A stretch of 50,253 bases of DNA from Taibaiella soli (GCF_003236175.1 NZ_QKTW01000023.1:1-50253), one strand, 5' to 3'; counted from the stretch's first letter, positions 1 through 8,206 are shown. Numbers and translations: made by a program. The notes: generated by a model not told the origin, from the letters alone.

Positions 1-95
1 GCTAAGGGTCGTTGCTGTCATCAAGAATCAAAGAAAATATGTGAATAACTATCAAAAAGCAGCATAAAAAGTATTTCGTTAAGTCATAGCAATCA

Positions 96-140
96 TTGCG
101 AGGAGGAAGTATGACGACGTCGCAACCTGATTTCGCGTTT
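96..140 (+). repeat. Dispersed 45-bp repeat, copy 1
   Basis: This segment matches 38 of 45 positions of 19175-19219, and a shorter version occurs inverted at 20152-20193. The core begins TTGCGAGGA and has TCGCAA near the centre. It lies in the 261-bp stretch downstream of the ABC permease, where no convincing gene is seen. A following TCGCATTTGTCA stretch (about 160-171) recurs at about 26070-26081, suggesting composite dispersed repeats. Confidence 0.7.
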
Positions 141-261
141 AATACTCGCGTAGATTTGCTCGCATTTGTCATGTTGTCGATGAGGTGCATCCAGTAAAAT
201 GGTCCTCGATTGTGGTTTGCCAGATAATATAAGCACTGTCAACTGTCCACCGTCAATTGAT

Positions 262-1497
262 CTACGAGCTTCTCAGCATTACCGCGCTTTCTATTTTACC
301 AGAGCGCATGGCAGGATATAGTGCAGCCAGCAGGCCGACGATGATAACAGTAACGATTACCAGAACGAAATCTGAAAACTGCATGGAAACAGGGTAGGCA
401 TCGATGATAAAAGAGCCTTCGAGTTTCTTCCATTTGAATTGTTGCTGGCCAAGGCAGAGTAAGCCGCCAATGAGCACACCGATTAGTCCGCCGGTAAGTG
501 ACCATAAAATTCCTTCTGTGAGAAAAATACCGCGAATGGTGCTGCGATCGGCGCCCATGGTTTGGAGTATCGCCATGTCTTTTTCTTTTTCCAGTACCAG
601 CAGAGAAAGGCCACCCACCATGTTAAACGATGCAATCAGCAATACGAGTAGTAAGATTGCATAGACCGCCCATTTTTCCGTGCGCATAACCACGTACAGC
701 ATGCGGTTCTGCTCAAAACGTGTTTCTACAACAAAGCTTTCGCCCAGCAATTGTTTCATTGCTTTCTTTACAGATTCCTGATCGGTACCGGGATTGAGCT
801 TTATCTCATAGGCAGACAATTTGCCCGATTGATTGAAAAGTTGTTGTGCCAACGGTAAACGGGCTAAAACATATTTTCCGTCAAAGTCATCCTGCACATG
901 AAAAACGCCATCGGGGCGCAGCCGCAGGGATTGAAAAGCGGACTCCGGATTTAGGGCAAAATTTGCGTTGGCATTAGGATAATAAAGATTCAGACGGCTG
1001 AAGACATTGTTTACATCTACACCGAGCTGTGCTTCTATATGTTGTCCCACAATCGCTGTAGGCGCCGGATCTATGACTACAGAATCCCGCCCTTCCACGA
1101 TGTAGGGACTAAGATCATTGACTTTAAAATAGGAGGGATCAATGCCTTTCAGCGTTACCACAATTTGCTCGTCTTCACTGTTGACCAGCACATTGTCTTC
1201 AATCACCGGCGTAATAACTGTCACGCCGTTTACCTGCCGCAGTTTAGCAAGACGTTGTTCATCGGCCTGAAAGAATTTGCCGCGTGCCGCTGTGATTTTA
1301 ATATCGGGATAAAAAGCTTTGTACAGGTCTTTGACTACATCTTCAAAGCCGTTAAAAACAGAGAACAGAACGATCATGGCGCAGCTGCCAACTGCGATAG
1401 CAAGCATACTGATGCGCGACAGTATCGGCACCGCATTTGCCGAACGCTTGCCGCGCAGGTATCTGAAAGCTGTCTGCCAGACAATGGTTCTGTTCAT
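262..1497 (-). CDS. FtsX/LolC/LolE-family ABC transporter permease
   Basis: A 411-residue inner-membrane permease. One membrane segment near residues 26-50 is followed by a periplasmic MacB-like domain of about 220 residues. Three more membrane segments lie at about 277-305, 325-350 and 372-400. This is the four-helix topology of lipoprotein-releasing LolC/LolE and MacB-type permeases. The last cytoplasmic loop carries the family-typical LEKEKDMAILQTMGA stretch, which contacts the ATPase. The gene starts 5 bp after the rbfA stop on the same strand, so the two are probably co-transcribed. No ATPase partner is encoded nearby. A role in lipoprotein sorting is inferred from the family, and the exact substrate is unknown. 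Confidence 0.9.
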   Translation of the reverse strand: MNRTIVWQTAFRYLRGKRSANAVPILSRISMLAIAVGSCAMIVLFSVFNGFEDVVKDLYKAFYPDIKITAARGKFFQADEQRLAKLRQVNGVTVITPVIEDNVLVNSEDEQIVVTLKGIDPSYFKVNDLSPYIVEGRDSVVIDPAPTAIVGQHIEAQLGVDVNNVFSRLNLYYPNANANFALNPESAFQSLRLRPDGVFHVQDDFDGKYVLARLPLAQQLFNQSGKLSAYEIKLNPGTDQESVKKAMKQLLGESFVVETRFEQNRMLYVVMRTEKWAVYAILLLVLLIASFNMVGGLSLLVLEKEKDMAILQTMGADRSTIRGIFLTEGILWSLTGGLIGVLIGGLLCLGQQQFKWKKLEGSFIIDAYPVSMQFSDFVLVIVTVIIVGLLAALYPAMRSGKIESAVMLRSS

Positions 1498-1502
1498 CCG
1501 GT

Positions 1503-1901
1503 TTATGCTTCTTCGTCTGGTTCAGTTTTATTTTCGCCGCGGGCCGCACGTTCCTCTTCAATCTTTTTGAAAATCGCTTCCATTTTAAACACGTGATCAA
1601 GTGTGTCGTCGAGGAAAAAGAGGAGATCGGGTACTCGGCGTAGCTGATTTTTAACTTTCACGCCCAGTAATTTACGCCATTCCCAGGCGCGGTCTTTAAT
1701 ATCGTGCAGTAATTTTTGCTGATCTTTTACCTGGAAAAGACTCAGGTATACGCGTGCCTCCAGCAAATCCGGAGTTACACTCACTCTGGAGATGGAAACC
1801 ATGCCTCCGTCTATAACATTCACACCTTCACGTTGAAAGATATCACTCAATTCTTCCTGTACAAGCCTGCCAACCTGCTTCTGACGCTTACTTTCTTCCA
1901 T
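1503..1901 (-). CDS. rbfA: Ribosome-binding factor A
   Basis: RbfA binds the 30S subunit and helps mature the 5' end of 16S rRNA. From the ATG at 1901 the protein has 132 residues and opens MEESKRQKQVGRLVQEELSD, the usual N-terminal helix of the KH-like fold. The motifs ISRVSVTPDLLEARVYLS and LRRVPDLLFFLDDT follow the family. An in-frame upstream start at 1940 adds 13 untypical residues and would lie upstream of the promoter-like box at 1921-1928, so 1901 is preferred. The charged C-terminal tail after about residue 118 is lineage-specific. It precedes the ABC permease by 5 bp. Confidence 0.95.
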   Translation of the reverse strand: MEESKRQKQVGRLVQEELSDIFQREGVNVIDGGMVSISRVSVTPDLLEARVYLSLFQVKDQQKLLHDIKDRAWEWRKLLGVKVKNQLRRVPDLLFFLDDTLDHVFKMEAIFKKIEEERAARGENKTEPDEEA

Positions 1902-1920
1902 TTTATATTTATTTCTTGTG

Positions 1921-1928
1921 TAAAGGTA
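1921..1928 (-). promoter_or_regulatory. Candidate -7 box of rbfA
   Basis: The minus strand reads TACCTTTA, one base off the Bacteroidota -7 consensus TAnnTTTG, about 20 bp before the chosen rbfA ATG. No clear -33 TTG is seen at the usual distance. Confidence 0.45.
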
Positions 1929-2023
1929 GCCTAAAACCACCTAGTTAAATAGAGTTTTGCCTGAAACGCGCTGCGTAGTTATTTTTTGATTAAATTCGTT
2001 CTTCAAAACTTTCGCTAAAATTA

Positions 2024-2881
2024 ATGAAAAAGCTTGCGTTGATCGCCGTTTCAGGTATCGTTGCTCTGGCATCTTGTAAAGAAGTAGGACCGACTATTGA
2101 TTTCGCTAAAAAAGTAGATAGTACTTATACCGCTACAGTAGAGACTCCACAGAACCGCAATGTGATGATCGAGGAATTTACAGGTGTTACTTGTGCCAAT
2201 TGTCCTGCAGGTCATGCAATGATTGAAGGTTTTGAAGCAAAATATCCAAACCGTATTATCGAAGCGCGTATTTACCCATTTAACTTTGGTCAGGCAACCC
2301 CAACTGACGTTACCAAACAAGATTTCCGTACCCAAAAAGGTACAGATCTTGCATTTGTTTTCTTTGGCGGGCTTTCATTTATGCCGGCCTGCGTAATTGA
2401 CCGCGTACCGGTAAACAACCAGATCATGGTATCAAGTCCCAGCTGGTCTGATCAGGTAGATAAACGTATTGCTACGGTAACTCCGTTAAACATGTACATC
2501 ACGAGTGCTTACGATGCTGGTTCGAAAACCGCAAACATTACGGTGAAAACAGCTATCACACAGGACATCGCTAAAAAGCTCAATCTGACAGTAGCGATCG
2601 TAGAAGACAGTATTATCGATGCGCAGGAATATCCGAGCACTACCGATACGTTCTATATGCATCAGTCTGTACTTCGTGATTTTGTTACAGATTATACCGG
2701 TTCTGAGATTCTGCCAGGTCTTAATCCGAAACCAGCAGGCCAGGTTTATATTCGTTATTTTAGCTATAAACTCAGCAATGATGCATGGGTGCCTGAACAT
2801 TGCCGCGTAATTGCGTGGATCAGCAATAACGAAGGAAAAGACATCGAAGTAGCGCAGTCAGTCGTTACACACGTGAAATAA
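2024..2881 (+). CDS. Omp28-related lipoprotein with thioredoxin-like CxxC
   Basis: A 285-residue exported protein with a lipobox (ALASC, Cys18), so it is probably a lipid-anchored outer-membrane or periplasmic protein. Residues 45-150 look like a thioredoxin-like fold: EEFTGVTCANCPAGH puts a CANC pair at Cys57 and Cys60, followed by a region that predicts as beta/alpha/beta. The remainder resembles the Omp28 family first described in Porphyromonas gingivalis. The CxxC could support redox activity, but this is not established for the family. A terminator follows at 2924-2951, so it is probably monocistronic. Confidence 0.85.
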   Translation: MKKLALIAVSGIVALASCKEVGPTIDFAKKVDSTYTATVETPQNRNVMIEEFTGVTCANCPAGHAMIEGFEAKYPNRIIEARIYPFNFGQATPTDVTKQDFRTQKGTDLAFVFFGGLSFMPACVIDRVPVNNQIMVSSPSWSDQVDKRIATVTPLNMYITSAYDAGSKTANITVKTAITQDIAKKLNLTVAIVEDSIIDAQEYPSTTDTFYMHQSVLRDFVTDYTGSEILPGLNPKPAGQVYIRYFSYKLSNDAWVPEHCRVIAWISNNEGKDIEVAQSVVTHVK

Positions 2882-2923
2882 GCCTTTGTTATAACATAGC
2901 TTTTAAAAACTTTCTTTTATTTT

Positions 2924-2951
2924 GCCCTGCCTTTCCGGTAGGGCATTTTTC
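2924..2951 (+). terminator. Terminator after the Omp28-type gene
   Basis: GCCCTGCC (2924-2931) pairs with GGTAGGGC (2937-2944) with one G-T wobble and a 5-nt loop, followed by a short T tract. Confidence 0.75.
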
Positions 2952-2974
2952 TACCCGGTCACAATAACGGAATT

Positions 2975-3976
2975 ATGAAGAAAACACTCGCTTTATTGTT
3001 AGTTCCATGTCTGGCATTAAGCATGCTGTCGTGTAAGAATACATCAGAGAATAATTCGGCTGAAACAACCGTTGCTCAGGATACAACGCCTAAAGTTGCC
3101 GTGCCTGATTTTAACGCTGATTCTGCTTATGCTTTAGTGGCAAAACAAGTAGCCTTTGGTCCCAGAGTGCCGGGAACACCAGCACAAAAGCAATGTGCCG
3201 ACTGGATGGAAACGGAGCTGAAAAAAGTTACAGATACTGTTTACAGACAAAATGTTCAGGTAAAAGCAGGTAACGGGAAAATGTTGCCATGTATCAACCT
3301 AATTGGTTCTATTAATCCCAAAGCGACAAAACGCATTTTATTTCTGACCCATTGGGATAGCCGTCCCTGGGCGGATCAGGATACAAAAGATAAAGACAAA
3401 CCAATTCTTGCCGCAGACGATGCGGGCAGTGGCGTTGGCGTATTGTTGGAAGTGGCCCGTCAGATTCAGATGAAAAAACTACCTGAGTCAGTCGGTATCG
3501 ATATTCTTTTTGAAGACGTAGAAGATTATGGAAAAGAGATATGGGGTGATGCGTCTTATTGTCTTGGTACGCAATACTGGGCGCATCATCCGCATGTGCC
3601 GGGTTACAAAGCTGAATTTGGTATTTTATTGGACATGGTAGGCGCCCGCAATGCTAAATTTTCCATCGAGGGACTTTCGGCGCAGGTTGCCGGTGATGTG
3701 CAGCAGAATGTATGGCAGGCTGCGGGTCGTGCAGGCTATTCTTCATTCTTTCCGTTTGTAAATGGCAGCACCATTATCGACGATCACGAATTTGTAAACA
3801 GCATTGCGCATATTCCGACAATCGATATCATTAACCTTGCGGGGAATGGTATGGAACCATTTGCAGCGCATTGGCATACGCACAATGACAACATGGATAT
3901 TATCGACAAGAACACACTGAAAGCAGTAGGACAGACCTTGCTTCAGGTGATCTATGAAACGGCACATCCGCTATAG
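2975..3976 (+). CDS. M28-family lipoprotein, probable glutaminyl cyclase
   Basis: A 333-residue lipoprotein (lipobox LSMLSC, Cys20) with an M28 zinc-peptidase-like fold. Candidate metal and active-site residues are His126 in THWDSRPWAD, Asp149 in AADDAGSG, Glu180/Glu183 in FEDVEDYG, Asp269/Asp270 in IIDDHEF and His301/His303 in HWHTHND. The HWDSRPWAD and EDVEDYG segments resemble bacterial glutaminyl-peptide cyclotransferases of P. gingivalis and Tannerella rather than classical aminopeptidases. Such enzymes turn N-terminal Gln of exported proteins into pyroglutamate. Many secreted proteins in this window have Gln at the predicted mature N-terminus, which fits. An M28 aminopeptidase remains the alternative. 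Confidence 0.85.
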   Translation: MKKTLALLLVPCLALSMLSCKNTSENNSAETTVAQDTTPKVAVPDFNADSAYALVAKQVAFGPRVPGTPAQKQCADWMETELKKVTDTVYRQNVQVKAGNGKMLPCINLIGSINPKATKRILFLTHWDSRPWADQDTKDKDKPILAADDAGSGVGVLLEVARQIQMKKLPESVGIDILFEDVEDYGKEIWGDASYCLGTQYWAHHPHVPGYKAEFGILLDMVGARNAKFSIEGLSAQVAGDVQQNVWQAAGRAGYSSFFPFVNGSTIIDDHEFVNSIAHIPTIDIINLAGNGMEPFAAHWHTHNDNMDIIDKNTLKAVGQTLLQVIYETAHPL

Positions 3977-4057
3977 TATATATTTTCCGGTATTCGGCTG
4001 AATTGAGGCTGATGCCAGAGATGCTTGTATCTTTAAACTTTATAGAAGTAACAGAAC

Positions 4058-4693
4058 GTGAAATACCGCCACGCCATTTTGATTGTTTTTCTGGTGATTC
4101 TTATTGACCAGATTTTTAAAATATACGTGAAGACGCATTTTTATTACGGAGAAGAAGTGAACGTATTAGGTCACTGGTTTCGTTTGCATTTTCTCGAAAA
4201 TGAGGGAATGGCCTTTGGTATGAAATTCAGCCAGGCCGCCTTCGGAAAATTGTTGCTCACATCCTTCCGCTTGATTGCTGTTGCATTCGGTTTCTATCTG
4301 CTGAAACGTGTCGTAAACCGCGGTTATGGCAATGGTGCCATCATCTGCGGCGCACTCATTCTTGCCGGTGCAATGGGTAACCTGATTGATAGCCTTTTTT
4401 ACGGACTTATCTTTACGGAAAGCTCATTTCATGTAGCGCAAATCGTGCCGATGGGACAGGGTTACGGCCAATTTCTGCACGGTCGCGTCGTCGACATGTT
4501 TTACTTCCCGATCATCAATGTAAATCTGCCGAGCTGGATTCCGATCTGGGGTGGTAAAGAATTTGAATTCTTTGAGCCAGTTTTCAATTTCGCAGATGCC
4601 GCCATTTCTGTTGGTGTATTGACGCTGGTTTTCTTCCAGAAGAAGCTTGTGGTGAAAAAACACAAAACACCGGCTAAACAGGCTGCAGTTTAA
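4058..4693 (+). CDS. lspA: Lipoprotein signal peptidase (signal peptidase II)
   Basis: An inner-membrane aspartyl protease that removes the signal peptide of lipoproteins after diacylglyceryl modification. The 211 residues contain the family motifs in order: DQIFK (17-21), ENEGMAFGM (47-55), GAMGNLIDS (104-112), GRVVDMFYF (142-150) and FNFADAAIS (176-184). The catalytic Asp pair is probably Asp146 and Asp180, and four membrane helices are expected. The start is GTG. The protein is slightly longer than the usual 160-170 residues because of an insert between the last two motifs, as often seen in Bacteroidota. It serves lipoproteins such as GldJ and the M28 enzyme. zapA follows after 61 bp. Confidence 0.97.
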   Translation: MKYRHAILIVFLVILIDQIFKIYVKTHFYYGEEVNVLGHWFRLHFLENEGMAFGMKFSQAAFGKLLLTSFRLIAVAFGFYLLKRVVNRGYGNGAIICGALILAGAMGNLIDSLFYGLIFTESSFHVAQIVPMGQGYGQFLHGRVVDMFYFPIINVNLPSWIPIWGGKEFEFFEPVFNFADAAISVGVLTLVFFQKKLVVKKHKTPAKQAAV

Positions 4694-4727
4694 TAGATCC
4701 TTAAACTTAAATGTCTTTATAAAATAT

Positions 4728-4770
4728 TATATTCGTCAGACAAAACATCAACGTTTGTCTGACGAATATA
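4728..4770 (+). repeat. 17-bp perfect inverted repeat over the zapA start
   Basis: 4728-4744 and 4754-4770 are exact reverse complements with a 9-nt loop (ACATCAACG). The right arm contains the TTG start codon of zapA (4755-4757) and its next four codons. It may be the lspA terminator, an operator, or an mRNA hairpin that masks zapA translation. The stem is AT-rich and is not followed by a strong T run. Confidence 0.9.
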
Positions 4771-5039
4771 TTTCTATTACCGTATGGCTTGCCAGTCGTA
4801 GCTACCGAATCCGGATTCGTCGGGAAGAGGAAGAAGCGGTGCGTAAAAGTATTAAACAGGCGGATGAAAAGATCGCTGAATTGCGCCAGCACTATGCGGG
4901 AAAAGATGATCAGGATTTTATAGCGATGTGCCTGCTGATGTATGCCGCTGATCATGCAACCGAACCTTTGGAGCATCCGGCGTTGCAGGCTGAATTAAAC
5001 ACCATCCTGCAAAAAATCGATAAGATGCTTAACGCTTAA
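4755..5039 (+). CDS. zapA: Cell division protein ZapA
   Basis: ZapA bundles FtsZ filaments at the division ring. The 94-residue protein has the family layout: an N-terminal globular part (ITVWLASRSYRIRIRREEEE), then a long helix (AVRKSIKQADEKIAELRQHY, DDQDFIAMCLLMYAADHA) and a C-terminal coiled coil. The start is a TTG, the only in-frame common start that gives the usual N-terminus. No in-frame ATG lies upstream. The start codon sits inside the right arm of a perfect inverted repeat (4728-4770), so translation may be structure-controlled. It probably shares a transcript with lspA unless the hairpin terminates. Confidence 0.9.
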   Translation: MSDEYISITVWLASRSYRIRIRREEEEAVRKSIKQADEKIAELRQHYAGKDDQDFIAMCLLMYAADHATEPLEHPALQAELNTILQKIDKMLNA

Positions 5040-5073
5040 GGTGCGCAACGCCCAAAGCGTGTAATGATGGAAG

Positions 5074-5110
5074 AAGCTTCAGGCGTCAGGCTTTGAGCTT
5101 TTTCAGCTTA
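5074..5110. repeat. Short-word repeat abutting the murF stop
   Basis: Variants of AGCTT and CAGGC words are repeated (AAGCTTCAGGCGTCAGGC and what follows), running into the last codons of murF. The same word family occurs at 16870-16945, 17060-17097 and 26166-26200. Confidence 0.6.
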
Positions 5111-6389
5111 ACGATTCCAGCAAAACTTCCATTTTACTACCTCTGGAACCTTTAATGAGAATGGAAGCATTTTCGGGCTTGTGTGCTGCGATATATTCAG
5201 CTGCCAGCCGCGAGTCTGCAAAGTATAAATAATCACCTTTTACTGGTTCAAATTCCTTTCCAACCAGTATTACCTGTTGCCATTCATGTTGTTTGATGAG
5301 CGCCACCAGATCTTCATGTTCTTTATGCTCTTCTGCACCCATTTCTTTCATTGCGCCCAGCCAGAGATATTTATGTTCCATTTTCGCATTCGCGAAATTC
5401 TGAATTGCCGCGCGCATGCTCGTTGGGTTTGCGTTATAGGCATCCAGAATAATCTGGTTACTGCCTTGCTGCATCCATTGAGAACGGCTGTTGTCTGGAT
5501 TGTATGCTGCAATAGCTGTCTTGATCTCATCAATAGAAATGCCGAAATACAGACCAACGGCAACAGCTACCATCACATTCGGAAAATTGTATTCGCCCAC
5601 GAGATGTGTGGATAACAGGGTTTCATTTCCTGCCGTCAGTATCGCTACTTTCAGGAAGAGATCATCCATGATCGGCTTTCCAATATATTGGGCGTTGGCA
5701 CTGCCATAAGTGATTTGTTGTGCGATTCCTTTTGCCATCTCTTTGAGATAGTCTAAGTCTTCATTTCTGAAAACAGTGCCATTACTTTCACGGAGGAAAT
5801 CATATAACTCGCCTTTCCCTTTTCGTACGCCTTCCAGGCTGCCAAAGCCTTCCAGATGCGCTTTGCCAGCATTGGTGATGAGACCGTGCGTAGGCGCCGC
5901 GATTTTACAGTAGCCTGCAATTTCCTGCTGATGATTTGCGCCCATTTCAATCACTGCCATTTGCGCATCGTTTTTGATCCGAAGCAGCGTAAGCGGTACG
6001 CCGATATGATTATTGAGATTGCCTTCAGTAGCGTAAGTGGTAAACTGAGTTTTCAAAACCGTTGTGATCAGCTCTTTTGTAGTGGTTTTACCGTTGGAAC
6101 CAGTGATAGCGATAAACGGAATGCTGAACTGCTGGCGATGGTGATGCGCCAGTTGCTGTAAGGTGGTCAATACATCTGCTACTACAATATAACGGTCATC
6201 AGCTGCGTAGTCTGCTTCATCAATGATTGCGTAAGCAGCGCCAGCTTCCAGCGCTTGTTTGGCAAAAGCATTGCCGTTAAAGTTCGGTCCTTTCAACGCA
6301 AAGAAAAGATCGCCGTTTTTCAGTTTGCGGGTGTCTGTCTGTACGGAAGGGTATTGGAGAAATACTTTGTATAAAGAAGCTATATCCAC
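5103..6389 (-). CDS. murF: UDP-MurNAc-tripeptide--D-Ala-D-Ala ligase
   Basis: A cytoplasmic ligase that adds D-alanyl-D-alanine to the UDP-MurNAc tripeptide, the last soluble step of peptidoglycan precursor synthesis. The 428-residue protein shows the N-terminal Mur ligase domain (STDTR-like VQTDTRKLKNGDLFFALKG at 16-34), the ATP loop ITGSNGKTTTKE (95-106), ATEGNLNNHIGVPLTL after it, and the C-terminal ILDAYNANPTSM motif. The start is a GTG, and no in-frame ATG lies close upstream. It follows gldJ on the same strand, but a terminator-like hairpin (6408-6439) ends only about 18-25 bp before the start codon, so its own promoter must be close or upstream of the hairpin. Confidence 0.97.
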   Translation of the reverse strand: MDIASLYKVFLQYPSVQTDTRKLKNGDLFFALKGPNFNGNAFAKQALEAGAAYAIIDEADYAADDRYIVVADVLTTLQQLAHHHRQQFSIPFIAITGSNGKTTTKELITTVLKTQFTTYATEGNLNNHIGVPLTLLRIKNDAQMAVIEMGANHQQEIAGYCKIAAPTHGLITNAGKAHLEGFGSLEGVRKGKGELYDFLRESNGTVFRNEDLDYLKEMAKGIAQQITYGSANAQYIGKPIMDDLFLKVAILTAGNETLLSTHLVGEYNFPNVMVAVAVGLYFGISIDEIKTAIAAYNPDNSRSQWMQQGSNQIILDAYNANPTSMRAAIQNFANAKMEHKYLWLGAMKEMGAEEHKEHEDLVALIKQHEWQQVILVGKEFEPVKGDYLYFADSRLAAEYIAAHKPENASILIKGSRGSKMEVLLESLS

Positions 6390-6407
6390 GCTAAGGAATT
6401 TAGGGAG

Positions 6408-6439
6408 TAAAAATAAAAAACCCCTTCAAAATGAAGGGG
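6408..6439 (-). terminator. gldJ terminator immediately upstream of murF
   Basis: On the minus strand CCCCTTC (6439-6433) pairs with GAAGGGG (6427-6421) across a 5-nt loop and is followed by TTTTTTATTTTT. It has the form of an intrinsic terminator after gldJ. Confidence 0.85.
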
Positions 6440-6468
6440 CTCATTATTATTATCTGTGGTCAACATTT

Positions 6469-7989
6469 TTATTTTCTGCTTTTGCCGAAGTTGTTACCCG
6501 CTTTAGAGTTGTTCTGGCCGTTAGGGCTACCCAGACGATCCATTACGCAACGGAAACCGATTGTAGCGCTTGCCTGATTAGCCTGCATGAAGCGGCGTGC
6601 ACCAGGAGCCAGCCAGTATGCGCGGTCAGCCCAAGAGCCACCTTTGTATACTTTAGCTTCGTCGCTGATCAGTGTGTTTTTACCGTAAGCATAAGAATAC
6701 TGAGAAGTGCTGTCGCCATCGTTAAAGTCGCTCAGGTTACCAGCTCTGTAATCGTAGCGGTGTGTAGAGTCAACATCAGCCTGAGTAACCGGACGCGTTT
6801 GCAGATGACCTAAGCTATCTTTTTCATCCAGTGAGTTATCTTCAGCTACACGTTTGTAAGTTTCGTACATGTTGCCGCGGTAAGGATTCAGACCTGCCTG
6901 ATCTTTAGTGATTGGACGGTAAGTATCCAGTACCCACTCACTCACGTTACCAGACATATTATACAGACCGAAAGCATTTGGTTTGTAAGAATAGATTGGA
7001 GCTGGACGGTCAGCGTTATCGTTCAGACCACCTGCAACACCCATGTAGTCACCTTTACCACGAGTGAAGTTCGCGAGGAATTCACCTTGGTATTGGTTAC
7101 GCAGTGCCCAACGTGTAGAGTTTTTAGCACCCCAGGAGTAAGTGTTACGTTCTGTAACAACTTCTTCACCACGACGACGTTTAGTTTCTGGTTCTGGGTT
7201 GTTACCGATCAGACCGAGCGCAGCGTATTCCCACTCAGCTTCTGTCGGGAGACGGTAGTCTGGCAGCAAATAACCATCAGAGTAAGTGAGGTTACGTTTT
7301 TTAGAACCGCTCGGATCGAGATCCTTTTTGCGGCTGTTGCCTGCCATACCATCATATTGGCCATTGATATACGTTTCAGTGTTGAAAACGTCTTCATTGG
7401 TTTGGTTTGGATTCTTTTTCAGCATACCGTTTTTGATGAGGATCATCTCATTTACACGGTCTGTACGCCATTTACAATATTCGTTAGCCTGATACCAGTT
7501 TACACCCACCACCGGATAGTAGTTGTAAGCAGCATGCTCGAAATATGTATTTACCATTGGTTCGTTGTACTGCAAAGACTTACGCCAAACGCTTTCGTCA
7601 GGCATAGCCTTAGTGATCACCTCAGGGTAGTCACCGCCATAGTTACGCTTCAGCCAGTAGATATACTCGCGGTAGTGAACGTTGGCAACCTCTGTTTCAT
7701 CCATGTAGAAAGATGATACAGAAACTGTACGTGGAATATTGTTACGATCTACAGTAGGCAAGTCATCATCAGCCTGGCCCATTGTAAAGCGGCCGCCTTC
7801 AACAAAAACCAAACCAGGTCCGGTTTGCTGACCAGGATAATTAGGAACGTCGAAGCCCCCTAGGCGCGAATCATTGTAATCCCAACCGGTTTTATCCGAT
7901 GTGCCGGAAGATTTTTTAGATGAGCAAGCCGAAAAAAGAGTCGCTGCTCCAATATACAGCAAGCTCAAGCCAACAAGCGTTCTTTTCAT
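6469..7989 (-). CDS. gldJ: Gliding motility / T9SS lipoprotein GldJ
   Basis: GldJ is an outer-membrane-associated lipoprotein required for gliding motility and type IX secretion. The 506-residue protein has a lipobox (LFSACSS, Cys22) and a formylglycine-generating-enzyme-like (SUMF1) fold, with GLVFVEGGRFTMGQ near residues 59-72, MDETEVANVHYREY, YRLPTEAEWEYAALG, LYNMSGNVSEWVLD and the closing IGFRCVMD. It is called GldJ rather than GldK because it lies divergently beside porU and porV and next to murF, the arrangement known from Flavobacterium. It is probably structural, not a sulfatase activator. A terminator lies just after the stop. Its start faces porU across 262 bp. Confidence 0.92.
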   Translation of the reverse strand: MKRTLVGLSLLYIGAATLFSACSSKKSSGTSDKTGWDYNDSRLGGFDVPNYPGQQTGPGLVFVEGGRFTMGQADDDLPTVDRNNIPRTVSVSSFYMDETEVANVHYREYIYWLKRNYGGDYPEVITKAMPDESVWRKSLQYNEPMVNTYFEHAAYNYYPVVGVNWYQANEYCKWRTDRVNEMILIKNGMLKKNPNQTNEDVFNTETYINGQYDGMAGNSRKKDLDPSGSKKRNLTYSDGYLLPDYRLPTEAEWEYAALGLIGNNPEPETKRRRGEEVVTERNTYSWGAKNSTRWALRNQYQGEFLANFTRGKGDYMGVAGGLNDNADRPAPIYSYKPNAFGLYNMSGNVSEWVLDTYRPITKDQAGLNPYRGNMYETYKRVAEDNSLDEKDSLGHLQTRPVTQADVDSTHRYDYRAGNLSDFNDGDSTSQYSYAYGKNTLISDEAKVYKGGSWADRAYWLAPGARRFMQANQASATIGFRCVMDRLGSPNGQNNSKAGNNFGKSRK

Positions 7990-8198
7990 AATCTGAGAAA
8001 AATATTAGCTACGAATTAGGTTGATATTTGTTAAAAGTGTTACAATGTTAGAGCATTCTTTTCACAATGTCAAGCGTAAAAAGCACGAAGCGTAAAAAAA
8101 ATTAAACTTTTCACCGGATAATCTTCATAATATTTTGTTATGTTTTATCGTTTCTTTCCTATGTGATCTTTACGGGAGCAGTCCTCCTGATATTTCCT

Positions 8199-8206
8199 TA
8201 ATTTTG
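8199..8206 (+). promoter_or_regulatory. Candidate -7 box of porU
   Basis: TAATTTTG fits the Bacteroidota -7 consensus TAnnTTTG and lies 45 bp before the porU ATG. No TTG is found at the expected -33 spacing. Confidence 0.5.

Noticed and set aside
2-190. 62-residue minus-strand reading frame at the left edge
   Set aside because: It overlaps the dispersed 45-bp repeat and has no start context or similarity that I can recognize.
4694-4754. 6S RNA next to zapA
   Set aside because: ssrS neighbours zapA in proteobacteria, so it was considered. The gap is only 61 bp and holds a single hairpin, too short for 6S RNA.
6469-7989. Formylglycine-generating enzyme activating the sulfatase at 21274-22806
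   Set aside because: The fold is SUMF1-like, but the lipobox, the length and the position beside porU/porV and murF identify GldJ.
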